DNA of 64,000 bases from an uncultured Pelagibacteraceae bacterium (GTDB lineage Bacteria > Pseudomonadota > Alphaproteobacteria > Pelagibacterales > Pelagibacteraceae), in NCBI GenBank assembly GCA_902540235.1, contig CACBLI010000003.1, positions 1-64,000 on the forward strand. Reading direction: 5' to 3'. Under the pieces are notes generated by a model that was not told where the DNA came from, searched no databases, and worked only from the letters and a program-made list of their open reading frames with translations. This document shows, piece after piece, positions 26,508 through 35,379 of this stretch. Every line of letters starts with the position of its first letter. Positions within the stretch are counted from its first letter, which is position 1. The position numbers and the translations under genes are program-made.

Positions 26508-27063
26508 GGGATCTTTTTGAAAGAATTCTTTGAAGAGTTCTCCTATGCATTTTTAATCTTCTAGCTGTTTCGGATACGTTCCTATTGCACAATTCAAACA
26601 CTCTGTGAATATGCTCCCATTTTACCCTGTCTGCTGACATTGGATTTTCTGGTGGAGCCGCTTTTTTTGATGGATCAGCTAACAAAGCTTTTTCAACATC
26701 GTCTGCATCTGCTGGTTTTGCTAAATAGTCAATCGCCCCTTCTTTAATAGCAGCTACTGCTGTTGGAATATTTCCATAGCCAGTTAACATTATAATTCTG
26801 CTAGATGAATTGGTATTTTGGATTTCTTTAACTACCTCTAATCCATTTCCATCTCCCAACCTAAGATCTACTACCGCGAAACCTGGTTTTTTAGATTTGA
26901 CTGTATCTATGCCTTTTTTTACACCTTCAGCTTGAATAACCTCAAAACCCTTCTTTTCCATAGCTCGTGCCAACCTTTCTCTGAAAGGATTATCGTCATC
27001 AACAATAAGTAAGGATTTATTGTCGAAATCAGCTAAGTTTTGTAATGGTGCTTCATTTTTCAT
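26500..27063 (-). CDS. regA: RegA/PrrA/ActR-family redox response regulator
   Basis: A 187-residue two-domain regulator of the RegA (PrrA, ActR) family. The receiver has LLIVDDD at 18-24, phospho-acceptor D66 in VVDLRLGDG and the lysine in YLAKPAD. A proline-bearing linker (APPENPMSADRVKWEHI) leads to a Fis-type helix-turn-helix ending NVSETARRLKMHRRTLQRIL. RegA regulators control respiration, carbon fixation and related redox genes in alphaproteobacteria. The cognate kinase RegB, usually a neighbour, is not in this window. Divergent from the polyamine operon. Confidence 0.92.
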   Translation of the reverse strand: MKNEAPLQNLADFDNKSLLIVDDDNPFRERLARAMEKKGFEVIQAEGVKKGIDTVKSKKPGFAVVDLRLGDGNGLEVVKEIQNTNSSSRIIMLTGYGNIPTAVAAIKEGAIDYLAKPADADDVEKALLADPSKKAAPPENPMSADRVKWEHIHRVFELCNRNVSETARRLKMHRRTLQRILSKRSPK

Positions 27064-27209
27064 GAATTATATATGGATATTTTTTTCCACAATTCAATAG
27101 GCCATTATTTGCTTTACATTAATTAACTAATGAATTAACTGCTGAAATTATTAAAGTTTTTTAAATAAAAAGACTTTTTTTATTAAATTTTTTTTAGGGG
27201 GCATTTTAG
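27064..27209. promoter_or_regulatory. Divergent intergenic region between regA and the polyamine operon
   Basis: One of the two longest spacers in the window (146 bp). It contains a tandem 12-bp near-repeat at 27121-27144 (AATTAACTAATG, AATTAACTGCTG) and long A/T runs before TTTAGGGGGC just upstream of the decarboxylase start. I could not place a convincing -35/-10 pair, nor recognise a known polyamine-gene leader RNA. The repeat could be a regulator site or chance in A+T-rich DNA. Confidence 0.35.
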
Positions 27210-28394
27210 ATGCAAAAATTTAAGTCGGTTGAAGAATTAGTAGCTCAACTGAAACCTGACAAACCAGTCTACTGTATAAGAAAGAATTCTATTCTTTCCG
27301 CTTCTAAGTACTTTCAAAAAAATTTCCCAGGTGAGATATTATACGCTGTAAAAACAAACCCTCATAAAGAAGTAATTAAAACTCTTATTGAAAGTGGAAT
27401 AAAACAATTTGATGTAGCTTCAATAGAGGAAATAAAAGCTGTAAGAAAATTTAGCCACTCAGCTAAATGTTCTTATATGCACACAATAAAAAGTAAAAAC
27501 AGTATATTCGAAGCATACTTTAAATATGGGATAAAGACATTTGCTTTAGATACTAAAGACGAACTTATTAAGATTATGAAAAACACAAATAACGCTAGAG
27601 ATCTTGAATTATTTGTAAGAGTCGCTGTATCGAATGAACACGCAGAAATAGATTTATCTAAAAAATTTGGTGCCTTAAATTCTGAAGCAGTAGGATTATT
27701 AAGATTAGTAAAACAATACGCGAAAAAAATCGGGTTAAGTTTCCATGTTGGATCTCAGTGCATGCATCCTATTTCTTATCACAAAGGTATCACTGAAATT
27801 GGAAATATCATTAAAAAAACTAAAATTATTCCTGATTATATTAATGTTGGCGGTGGTTTTCCCACGATATACCCTGACTTAATTCCACAATCTTTAAATA
27901 ATTATCTAAATGAAATTAAAAAAAGTTTAGAAAATTTAAGATTAAATGATAAGACAGAAATTATTTGTGAGCCTGGAAGAGCCCTGGTAGCAGAAAGTGG
28001 ATCTACCATAGTGAGAGTTAATCTAAAAAAGAAACAAAAACTTTATATAAATGATGGAACCTATGGAACACTTTTTGATGCTGGAACTCCAAACATAGTT
28101 TTTCCATCTAAAATGATTAAAGATAGCTCGAGCAAAATTATTTCCAAAAAATTGACGGCGTTCGATTTTTATGGTCCTACTTGCGACAGTATGGATTATA
28201 TGAAGGGTCCTTTTTTACTTCCAAACAATATTAAAGAAAATGATTATATTGAGCTTGGGCAACTAGGGGCTTACGGATTAACTTTTAGAACACAGTTTAA
28301 TGGATTCTTTTCAGACGAAATTTATGAAGTAGAGGACCAACCAATTATGACGCTTTATGATAAAGATGTTAATAAAGCTACATTGGTTGCATAA
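27210..28394 (+). CDS. Ornithine/lysine/arginine decarboxylase, fold-type III PLP enzyme
   Basis: A 394-residue decarboxylase of the eukaryotic-type ornithine decarboxylase/diaminopimelate decarboxylase fold. The PLP lysine is K48 in ILYAVKTNPH. Other marks are SFHVGSQC, the phosphate-binding GGGFP, CEPGRALVAESG, and the dimer-active-site GPTCDSMDY with its catalytic cysteine. It makes putrescine, or possibly cadaverine or agmatine, in the cytoplasm. It heads a three-gene operon with a deoxyhypusine-synthase-like enzyme and an agmatinase-family protein. Ornithine is the best guess for the substrate, but specificity is not proven by sequence. Confidence 0.85.
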   Translation: MQKFKSVEELVAQLKPDKPVYCIRKNSILSASKYFQKNFPGEILYAVKTNPHKEVIKTLIESGIKQFDVASIEEIKAVRKFSHSAKCSYMHTIKSKNSIFEAYFKYGIKTFALDTKDELIKIMKNTNNARDLELFVRVAVSNEHAEIDLSKKFGALNSEAVGLLRLVKQYAKKIGLSFHVGSQCMHPISYHKGITEIGNIIKKTKIIPDYINVGGGFPTIYPDLIPQSLNNYLNEIKKSLENLRLNDKTEIICEPGRALVAESGSTIVRVNLKKKQKLYINDGTYGTLFDAGTPNIVFPSKMIKDSSSKIISKKLTAFDFYGPTCDSMDYMKGPFLLPNNIKENDYIELGQLGAYGLTFRTQFNGFFSDEIYEVEDQPIMTLYDKDVNKATLVA

Positions 28395-29437
28395 TGTCAG
28401 AAGATAAAAAATTTGGTCATAACAGTAAAAAAGATTTTTTAAAAAATCCGGTCCAACACATTGATATAACTTCCTTTGATTCACAAAAAATTATAGCCTC
28501 AATGGAAAAAATGTCTTTTGTTTCAAGAGAGACCGCTAATGCCGCTAAAATATATAATCAAATGATAAAAGATAAAGATTGTACTATTTTTTTAACATTA
28601 GCAGGCTCTACCTCTGCAGCGGGATGCATGCATATCTACAGAGATATGGTGAAATACAATATGGTAGATGCAATTGTTGCAACTGGAGCATCAATAATTG
28701 ATATGGATTTTTTTGAAGCCTTAGGATTTAAACATTATCAGGGTTCCCAATTTCAAGACGACACTGAACTGAGAAAAAATTATATTGATAGAATTTATGA
28801 CACATACATTGATGAAGATGAATTACAAATTTGTGATAAAAAGATTTGTGAAATTGCTGATGGATTAGATCCTAGAAATTATACATCAAGAGAGTTTATT
28901 CATGAAATGGGTAAATATCTTAAAAAAAATTCTATCAAAAAAGACTCTTTGATTGAAACTGCTTTTGATCACAACGTACCAATATTTTGTCCAGCCTTTA
29001 CTGATTCTAGTGCTGGTTTTGGTTTAGTAATCCATCAAGAAAAAAACCCTAAGAAACACATTACAATAGACTCGATAAGGGAATTTAGAGAATTGACTGA
29101 AATAAAGATTAAATCAAAAAGTTCGGGTTTATTTATGATTGGTGGCGGTGTGCCAAAAAACTTTATTCAGGATACAGTTATATGTGCAGAACTTTTAGGT
29201 AAAGAAGTTGAAATGCACAAATATGCAGTTCAAATTACTGTTGCAGACTCAAGAGATGGTGCTTGTAGTAGTTCAACTTTGAAAGAAGCTAGTTCCTGGG
29301 GTAAAGTCGATGTTACAAAAGAGCAAATGGTCTTTGCAGAGGCAACCAGTGTATTACCTTTAATTGCAAGTGATGCTTATCACAAAGGTGCATGGAAAAA
29401 TAGAGACAGAAAAAACTTTACGAAAATTTTTGGATAA
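28394..29437 (+). CDS. Deoxyhypusine synthase-like protein (possible homospermidine synthase)
   Basis: A 347-residue member of the deoxyhypusine synthase family. The family's active-site lysine is conserved as K304 in ASSWGKVD, and the NAD-binding Rossmann core shows FLTLAGSTSAAG and GASIIDMDF. Bacteria lack eIF5A, the eukaryotic substrate, and bacterial relatives typically make homospermidine or another polyamine by transferring the spermidine/putrescine aminobutyl group. The gene shares one base with the upstream decarboxylase stop and overlaps the agmatinase gene, so it belongs to a polyamine pathway. Exact product is inferred. Confidence 0.85.
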   Translation: MSEDKKFGHNSKKDFLKNPVQHIDITSFDSQKIIASMEKMSFVSRETANAAKIYNQMIKDKDCTIFLTLAGSTSAAGCMHIYRDMVKYNMVDAIVATGASIIDMDFFEALGFKHYQGSQFQDDTELRKNYIDRIYDTYIDEDELQICDKKICEIADGLDPRNYTSREFIHEMGKYLKKNSIKKDSLIETAFDHNVPIFCPAFTDSSAGFGLVIHQEKNPKKHITIDSIREFRELTEIKIKSKSSGLFMIGGGVPKNFIQDTVICAELLGKEVEMHKYAVQITVADSRDGACSSSTLKEASSWGKVDVTKEQMVFAEATSVLPLIASDAYHKGAWKNRDRKNFTKIFG

Positions 29438-30323
29438 AACCTTGCAGTATCTTTCAAATAAAAAAGGATTTCTAGGGATAGATAATAAATTTAACTTTAA
29501 GGAAAAAGTTGTAGTAGTTCCTTTCGGTTTAGAAAAAACTGTAAGTTATGGTAGTGGAACTAAAAATGGTCCAAAAGAAATAATCAAAGCCTCACATCAA
29601 GTTGAATTATACGATGAAGAATTAAATTGTGAACCTTTTAGAAAGATTGGAATAAAAACTTTAAAATTTTTTAAAATTGATAAAAACATTAAAAAAGCCT
29701 TAAAAAAAATAGCAGATATAAATAATAGATTGTTAACAAAAAAACTTTTTCCCATGACACTTGGTGGAGAACACTCAATTACTGCAGGATGCATTGTTCC
29801 ATTTGTAAAAAAATATAAAAAAATATGTATTTTACATTTTGATGCTCATGCTGATTTAAGAGAAAATTATAATGGGGAGAAATTTTCACATGCATCAGCT
29901 ATGAGAAGATGTTTAGATTATAAAAATGTATCGATAATTTCATTTGGAATTAGAAATATATCTCAGGAAGAGATACCATTTTTAAAAAAGAACAAGTCTA
30001 GAATTAATATTTTTTGGGCAAAAGATAAGGCAAAGTGGAATTTTAAAAAATTTAAAAGGCTTATAAAAAATAAAACTGTTTATCTAACTTTCGATGTTGA
30101 TGGTTTAGATTCAAGTATTATGCCTGCAACTGGTACTCCTGAGCCCGGTGGCTTATTATGGGACGAAGCATTAAGCATTATAAAAATTGCCACAAAAAAT
30201 TCAAATATTGTTGGAGCTGATGTTAATGAACTTGCACCGATAAAAGGATTCAATTCCTACAATTTTTTAGTTGCTAAATTAGTTTATAAAATTCTATCCT
30301 TGAAATTCCTGTCAAAAAATTAA
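29430..30323 (+). CDS. speB: Agmatinase/arginase (ureohydrolase) family protein
   Basis: A ureohydrolase that should hydrolyse agmatine or a related guanidino compound to urea and an amine. The dinuclear manganese ligands are all present: H115 (GGEHSIT), D138/H140/D142 (FDAHADL) and D222/D224 (TFDVDGLD), followed by PATGTPEPGG. The frame is open back to an ATG at 29364, deep inside the upstream gene. The TTG at 29430, giving an 8-bp overlap with the upstream stop, is preferred, though no clear ribosome site marks either. From TTG the protein has 297 residues, normal for the family. It could act on agmatine, feeding putrescine to the operon. Confidence 0.85.
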   Translation: MDKTLQYLSNKKGFLGIDNKFNFKEKVVVVPFGLEKTVSYGSGTKNGPKEIIKASHQVELYDEELNCEPFRKIGIKTLKFFKIDKNIKKALKKIADINNRLLTKKLFPMTLGGEHSITAGCIVPFVKKYKKICILHFDAHADLRENYNGEKFSHASAMRRCLDYKNVSIISFGIRNISQEEIPFLKKNKSRINIFWAKDKAKWNFKKFKRLIKNKTVYLTFDVDGLDSSIMPATGTPEPGGLLWDEALSIIKIATKNSNIVGADVNELAPIKGFNSYNFLVAKLVYKILSLKFLSKN

Positions 30324-30868
30324 ACTGGCTTAAGTGTTTTTAATAACAATCTGAATGGAATTAACATTAGCAATGCTACAAAAATTTTTACACTTAAATC
30401 TCCCAAAGACAAGGTGACCCAGGGAACACCTGTTCCATAAAAAGAAATTGAAAAAAATATAAATGTATCAACTGTTGAGCCTATCAATGACGAAGTTAGA
30501 GGTGCAACAAACCATTTCTTTTGCCTTAATTTATCAAAAATTTGAACATCTAACAATTGTGCAAATAAAAATGCCGTACCCGATCCAATGGCAATCCTTA
30601 TTGATATTAAATCTGTGAAATTTGTTGAAAATAAAAGGGTAAAACTAATACCAATTGCAAAACCAATATAAACTATTTTTCTAGCGACTACCTTGCCAAA
30701 TGATCTATTGGCTAAATCTGTTATCAAAAAAGCAATAGGGTAGCTAAATGCTCCATAAGTTAAAATTTCATTTAAACCATAATAATTAATGGGAAACTGT
30801 ACCAGATAATTGGAGGCTAATACAACAACTCCCATTAAAAATGAGAGTATTAAAAATATCTTTTTCAT
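30320..30868 (-). CDS. Queuosine precursor transporter, YhhQ/VUT family
   Basis: A 182-residue membrane protein with about six helices and the YhhQ/VUT_1 signatures VVLASNYLVQFPINYYGLNE near the start, YPIAFLITDLANRSFG near 46-61 and QLLDVQIFDKLR near 104-115. The family imports 7-cyano-7-deazaguanine or queuine for queuosine modification of tRNA. It shares one base with the stop of rpmB and is probably read from the rpmB promoter. Convergent with the agmatinase gene (4-bp overlap). Confidence 0.87.
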   Translation of the reverse strand: MKKIFLILSFLMGVVVLASNYLVQFPINYYGLNEILTYGAFSYPIAFLITDLANRSFGKVVARKIVYIGFAIGISFTLLFSTNFTDLISIRIAIGSGTAFLFAQLLDVQIFDKLRQKKWFVAPLTSSLIGSTVDTFIFFSISFYGTGVPWVTLSLGDLSVKIFVALLMLIPFRLLLKTLKPV

Positions 30869-31182
30869 TAATTTGTTTTAGATTGAACTTGTTTTTTTTG
30901 AAATGGAGATTTAATAAGCAGATTTTTTTTCAATTTTTTTAATCTTGGTGATAAGTTTTTATTTTTAACAGTTTTAAGAAACTCATCAAAACTCCCTTTT
31001 TTGTCAACAGATCTTACACCTGCATTACTAACTGTGAGTTTCATACTCCTTTTTAATAGTTCACTAGTAAACTTAACTTTTTTTAAGTTAGGTAAAAACC
31101 TTCTTTTTGTCTTATTATTTGCGTGACTTACGTTGTGACCTTTAAGAGGTATTTTACCAGTGAGTTCGCATTTTTTTGACAT
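30868..31182 (-). CDS. rpmB: 50S ribosomal protein L28
   Basis: A 104-residue L28 of the large ribosomal subunit. The N-terminus [20 protein letters not shown] is followed by [15 protein letters not shown] and the conserved [14 protein letters not shown] lysine-rich C-terminal tail of about 25 residues makes it longer than the 78-residue E. coli protein, as is usual in alphaproteobacteria. A strong promoter lies directly upstream. L33 is not adjacent. Confidence 0.95.
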   Translation of the reverse strand: MSKKCELTGKIPLKGHNVSHANNKTKRRFLPNLKKVKFTSELLKRSMKLTVSNAGVRSVDKKGSFDEFLKTVKNKNLSPRLKKLKKNLLIKSPFQKKQVQSKTN

Positions 31183-31194
31183 AAATACAACGAG

Positions 31195-31223
31195 TATATA
31201 AAGAGAGATTTCTAAAGCGTCAA
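31195..31223 (-). promoter_or_regulatory. Sigma-70-type promoter of rpmB
   Basis: On the minus strand, TTGACG (31223-31218) is followed after 17 bp by TATATA (31200-31195), near-consensus housekeeping elements. They lie in the 52-bp spacer between pyrD and rpmB and give a leader of only about 6-8 nt. Confidence 0.6.
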
Positions 31224-31234
31224 GTTTATATATT

Positions 31235-32287
31235 TTAAGAATTTGTTTTTTTTCCTATTATTTCACTAAAGTGCTTAACACCATCTTTTAACATCAATTC
31301 CTTTAGCTCTTTTTTAATTAGGTTCACAATATTAGGTCCTCTGTAAACCATCCCTGTATAAAGTTGGATGTAACTCGCTCCAGCCAAAAACTTCTTATAA
31401 GCACTAATTCCTGAGTCTACGCCCCCAACACCAATGATTTTAATTTTATCACCTATAATTTCATAAAATTTTCCTATCAATTTTGTTGATTTTTCCTCAA
31501 TTGGTTTACCTGAAAGGCCACCTTTTTGATGTTTTTGAATATCATTAAGTTCGTCTCTAGTTGAGTCTGATGTATTAGATAAAATTACTCCTTCTATATT
31601 GTTTCTTAAAAGAACATCGGATATTTTTGGTATTTCTTGGTCTTTTATATCAGGCGAAACCTTAACAACAATTGGAATATTTGATTTGAGATTTGCTTTT
31701 TCATCATTAATTATTTTTAGTAATTCATTCAACTTATTCTTATCATGAAAATTTCTAAGCTCTTCTGTATTGGGAGATGAAATGTTAATTGTAATATAAT
31801 CAGCGATTCTATGAAAGGCTTTTAAACATTCAACATAGTCGTTGTGTCTATTATTTGTATCTTTATTAGGACCTATATTAATACCAAGTAAGCCAATCTG
31901 TTTGTTTAATGAAATTCTATCAGCAATATTTTTTGCACCAAAATTATTAAAACCCAATCTATTTATTAAAGCTTCATCTTTCACTAGCCTAAATACTCTA
32001 GGTTTAGGATTACCATATTGTCTTAAGGGGGTCACAGTTCCTGCTTCTACGAAACCAAATCCAAGTTTAAACAATGAATTGTAAACCTCTCCATTTTTAT
32101 CGAATCCAGCTGCTACTCCAATAGGATTAGGTATATCTTTGTTGAATAATTTAGTTTTAAATAAATCGTAATCTTTGCTTGTATCAAAAATATTTGGAAC
32201 AAAATTTAATTTTAATGATTTTATTGCTAAACTATGTGCTATTTCAGGATCGAGTTTAAAGATTAAAGATCTTAAATTTGAGAACAT
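31235..32287 (-). CDS. pyrD: Dihydroorotate dehydrogenase (quinone), class 2
   Basis: A 350-residue FMN enzyme oxidising dihydroorotate to orotate with quinone, the fourth step of pyrimidine synthesis. The membrane-associating N-terminal helix (about 1-25) identifies class 2. Core motifs are [31 protein letters not shown], the active-site NISSPNT (class 2 uses Ser) and the FMN-phosphate site GVGGVDSG. Its start shares one base with the stop of lysK, so it is translated from the same message. Confidence 0.96.
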   Translation of the reverse strand: MFSNLRSLIFKLDPEIAHSLAIKSLKLNFVPNIFDTSKDYDLFKTKLFNKDIPNPIGVAAGFDKNGEVYNSLFKLGFGFVEAGTVTPLRQYGNPKPRVFRLVKDEALINRLGFNNFGAKNIADRISLNKQIGLLGINIGPNKDTNNRHNDYVECLKAFHRIADYITINISSPNTEELRNFHDKNKLNELLKIINDEKANLKSNIPIVVKVSPDIKDQEIPKISDVLLRNNIEGVILSNTSDSTRDELNDIQKHQKGGLSGKPIEEKSTKLIGKFYEIIGDKIKIIGVGGVDSGISAYKKFLAGASYIQLYTGMVYRGPNIVNLIKKELKELMLKDGVKHFSEIIGKKTNS

Positions 32288-33849
32288 TATTTGATTCTAC
32301 TTATTATAAGATCTTTAGTTTCTTTAACACCAAAAAAACTTATAAAAAAACCCATCCGAGGACCGTTTTCGTCCCCAAAAACAACCTCGTAAATCAGTTT
32401 AAACCAATCTCTTAAATTTTCTGAGTATCCGTTATCTTTTCCGGTTGAATAAATTAATGTTTGGATATCTTCTGGAGACATTTTATCGTTACATTCATCG
32501 AGTGTTTTAGATAAAGCTAATAATGCCTTTTTTTCGCGTTCATTAGGCGTTTTATAGATCTTTTTGCTTTTAATCACATCGTTAAAATATTTTATTGCAT
32601 ACCCGACTAAATTATTAAATATAGGTTGTTCTTTTTCAGAGATATTTACTTTATACTTTTTTACAAACTTCCATAAAAGTTCCTTATTTTCAGCATTGCT
32701 TGTTTCAACTAAATTTAATAACATCGAAAATGACATAATCATTTTTTCCTTAGGAACTTTTCCGTTATGAACATGCCAAACCGGATTCATCAATAATTGT
32801 AGTTCATCTTGAGTTTTAGCTTTTTCTATGAACTCAAGATATTCATCAACAGCTTTTGGAACTATCTTATTGTAAAGTTTTTTTGCTCTTTTTGGATTTT
32901 GATACATATAAAGTGATAAACTCTCTGGAGAAGCGTAATCTAACCATTGTTCTATTGTTATTCCATTACCTTTTGATTTAGAAATCTTCTCGCCTTTTTC
33001 ATCCAAAAAAAGCTCATAAGCAAAACCTGATGGGTTCTTTTTTCCAATCAATTTAATTATCTTGGTTGATAATATTGCACTTTCTATTAAATCTTTTCCA
33101 TACATTTCAAAGTCTACATCGAGAGCAAACCACCTCATTGCCCAATCGACCTTCCATTGTAATTTACAACGACCATCTAAAATACTAGATGCTAAATCTT
33201 TTCCATTATTATCAAATATTATCTCTGACTTTTTTTTATTAATTTCTTTCATGGGAATTTCTAAAACTTGATTCGTATCTGGGCAAATTGGTAAAAACGG
33301 ACAATAAGTTTTTTGTCGTTCCTTACCAAGAGTAGGTAAAATAATATTCATAATCCCTTCATAATTTTCTAAAATAATTTCTAAAGTTGGATTAAAAAAA
33401 CCTGATTTATAGAGTTTAGTAGAGCTCTTAAAATCGTATTTAAAATTGAAATTATCTAAAAAGCTTTTTAGTTTTTCATTATTATGTTCACCAAAACTAT
33501 CATATTTGTTAAAAGGGTCTGGAACTTGTGTTAAAGATTTATGAAGATTTTTTTCTAAAATTTCTTTATTTGGCACATTATCTGGCACTTTTCTAAGACC
33601 ATCCATATCATCTGAAAATGTAATTATCTCTGTTGGAAAATCGGTTAAATGTTTTAAAGCATTAACTAACATTGATGTTCTGGCAACTTCACCGAAAGTT
33701 CCAATGTGTGGAAGCCCACTAGGTCCATAACCTGTTTGCAGAGTAATTTTTCCTTTTTTTTCAATAATAGACTTCCTCTCTCTAAGTATTTTTTTTGCTT
33801 CAACAAACGGCCAAGCACTCGTTTTATCTAAATTTTCTTTTTTAATCAT
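32287..33849 (-). CDS. lysS: Lysyl-tRNA synthetase, class I
   Basis: A 520-residue class I LysRS (LysK type), charging tRNA-Lys. The HIGH-equivalent HIGT is at 48-51 within GYGPSGLPHIGT, and the KMSKS-equivalent KISKS is at 288-292. The class I enzyme is normal in alphaproteobacteria, where most other bacteria use the unrelated class II form. A C-terminal helical anticodon-binding region (about 370-520) completes it. Upstream partner of pyrD. Confidence 0.95.
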   Translation of the reverse strand: MIKKENLDKTSAWPFVEAKKILRERKSIIEKKGKITLQTGYGPSGLPHIGTFGEVARTSMLVNALKHLTDFPTEIITFSDDMDGLRKVPDNVPNKEILEKNLHKSLTQVPDPFNKYDSFGEHNNEKLKSFLDNFNFKYDFKSSTKLYKSGFFNPTLEIILENYEGIMNIILPTLGKERQKTYCPFLPICPDTNQVLEIPMKEINKKKSEIIFDNNGKDLASSILDGRCKLQWKVDWAMRWFALDVDFEMYGKDLIESAILSTKIIKLIGKKNPSGFAYELFLDEKGEKISKSKGNGITIEQWLDYASPESLSLYMYQNPKRAKKLYNKIVPKAVDEYLEFIEKAKTQDELQLLMNPVWHVHNGKVPKEKMIMSFSMLLNLVETSNAENKELLWKFVKKYKVNISEKEQPIFNNLVGYAIKYFNDVIKSKKIYKTPNEREKKALLALSKTLDECNDKMSPEDIQTLIYSTGKDNGYSENLRDWFKLIYEVVFGDENGPRMGFFISFFGVKETKDLIISRIK

Positions 33850-33937
33850 GAATAATTCAAATATAATCTAAAATTAATGGTCAAGTTTATTCTTATAGAG
33901 TTGAAATTTATTTACCATAAAATAATCTCTTTTCAAA

Positions 33938-35377
33938 ATGTCTAATTATAAAACAGTTTTTTTTACTTTAGGAATATTACAGATAATTCTTGGAATTTTT
34001 ATGTTCATTCCAATAATAGCTCAATTTTTTTATCAAGAGATTGACTCATCTTTTTTTGGCGCCTCTATAGTAACAATTATTTTTGGTACATTATTTTTCT
34101 TATCAAACCTTGATCACGAAAATAAATTAAATTTACAGCAAGCCTTCTTATTAACTGCTTTATCTTGGTTAAGTGTAGCGATTTTTGGATCTTTACCTTT
34201 TTTTTTCTCTAATTTAGATTTTTCATTCACTAATGCTTTTTTTGAGAGTATGTCTGGTATAACTACTACTGGCTCAACAGTCATTGCAAATCTAGAAAAT
34301 ATGCCTAAAAGTATTCTTTTATGGAGAGCGATACTGCAATGGTTGGGTGGGATAGGAATTATTATTATGGCAATAACACTTATGCCTATCATGAATGTAG
34401 GCGGTATGCAATTGTTCAAAATTTCAAGTAATGACTCATCAGAAAAAGTACTTCCTAAGTCAAAAGAAATTGCCCTTAGATTAATATATATTTATTCAGG
34501 TCTAACAGTGATGTGTGCGTTTACTTATTACGGATTTGGTATGAACATTTTTGATAGTCTAACTCATTCAATGACCACCTTGGCTACTGGAGGTTTCTCA
34601 AATTACAATGAGTCGATTGGTTTTTTTGATAGCTTGGCTATTGAAACCTCAGCTATGATCTTTATAATTCTTGGTAGCTTACCATTTATTACATATATTA
34701 AATTCATTAATGGAAATAGAAATATCTTTTTTTCAGATACTCAAATAAGAACTTTTTTTAAAATAATATTCATTAGTATTATAATTTTGTCAGTGTATTT
34801 AATCTTTGATAATTCAAACTCTTATAATACGCGTTCAATATTTTTTAATGTTATTTCAATTCTTACAGGCACAGGTTATGTTAATGCGCAATTTGATAAC
34901 TGGGGTAGTTTCTCCTTATTGATATTTTTGTCTTTAATGTTTATCGGCGGATGTGCAGGCTCAACAACATGTGGTATTAAAATTTTTAGACTACAAATAT
35001 TATATTTGTTTATAATAAATCAAATTAAAAAAATAATTTATTCTAAAGGAGTATTCATTATAAAATATAATCAAAGTTCACTTAATGAAAAATTTATATC
35101 GTCTATAATTTCTTTTATATTTTTTTACTTTGTAATTTTTTTTGTTTTGACAGCTTTACTTTCTTTAACCGGTCTAGATTTTATTACAGCTATTTCTGGT
35201 GCTGCAACCTCAATCTCTAATGTTGGGCCAGGACTTGGTCCAGAGATAGGTCCTAATGGTAATTTTGCATCCTTGCCTGATGTGTCTAAGTGGATCTTAT
35301 CATTAGGTATGATACTAGGAAGGTTAGAATTGTTTGCAATATTAGTTTTATTTTTACCATCTTTTTGGAGAAATTAA
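33938..35377 (+). CDS. trkH: Trk/Ktr-type potassium uptake protein TrkH
   Basis: A 479-residue membrane channel subunit for potassium uptake. The four pore loops are recognisable: SGITTTGSTV (P1), LATGGFSN (P2), LTGTGYVN (P3) and ISNVGPGLGP (P4), each with the filter glycine. Ten or more membrane helices are visible. The partner TrkA that gates it is not in the window. It leads a four-gene plus-strand run with AmpG, a NlpC/P60 peptidase and a sulfotransferase. The next start is 2 bp after its stop, although a functional link is not obvious. Confidence 0.93.
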   Translation: MSNYKTVFFTLGILQIILGIFMFIPIIAQFFYQEIDSSFFGASIVTIIFGTLFFLSNLDHENKLNLQQAFLLTALSWLSVAIFGSLPFFFSNLDFSFTNAFFESMSGITTTGSTVIANLENMPKSILLWRAILQWLGGIGIIIMAITLMPIMNVGGMQLFKISSNDSSEKVLPKSKEIALRLIYIYSGLTVMCAFTYYGFGMNIFDSLTHSMTTLATGGFSNYNESIGFFDSLAIETSAMIFIILGSLPFITYIKFINGNRNIFFSDTQIRTFFKIIFISIIILSVYLIFDNSNSYNTRSIFFNVISILTGTGYVNAQFDNWGSFSLLIFLSLMFIGGCAGSTTCGIKIFRLQILYLFIINQIKKIIYSKGVFIIKYNQSSLNEKFISSIISFIFFYFVIFFVLTALLSLTGLDFITAISGAATSISNVGPGLGPEIGPNGNFASLPDVSKWILSLGMILGRLELFAILVLFLPSFWRN

Positions 35378-35379
35378 TA

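Noticed and set aside
27064-27209. speF-type leader RNA upstream of the decarboxylase
   Set aside because: No conserved hairpin could be aligned by eye; a covariance search would be needed to decide.
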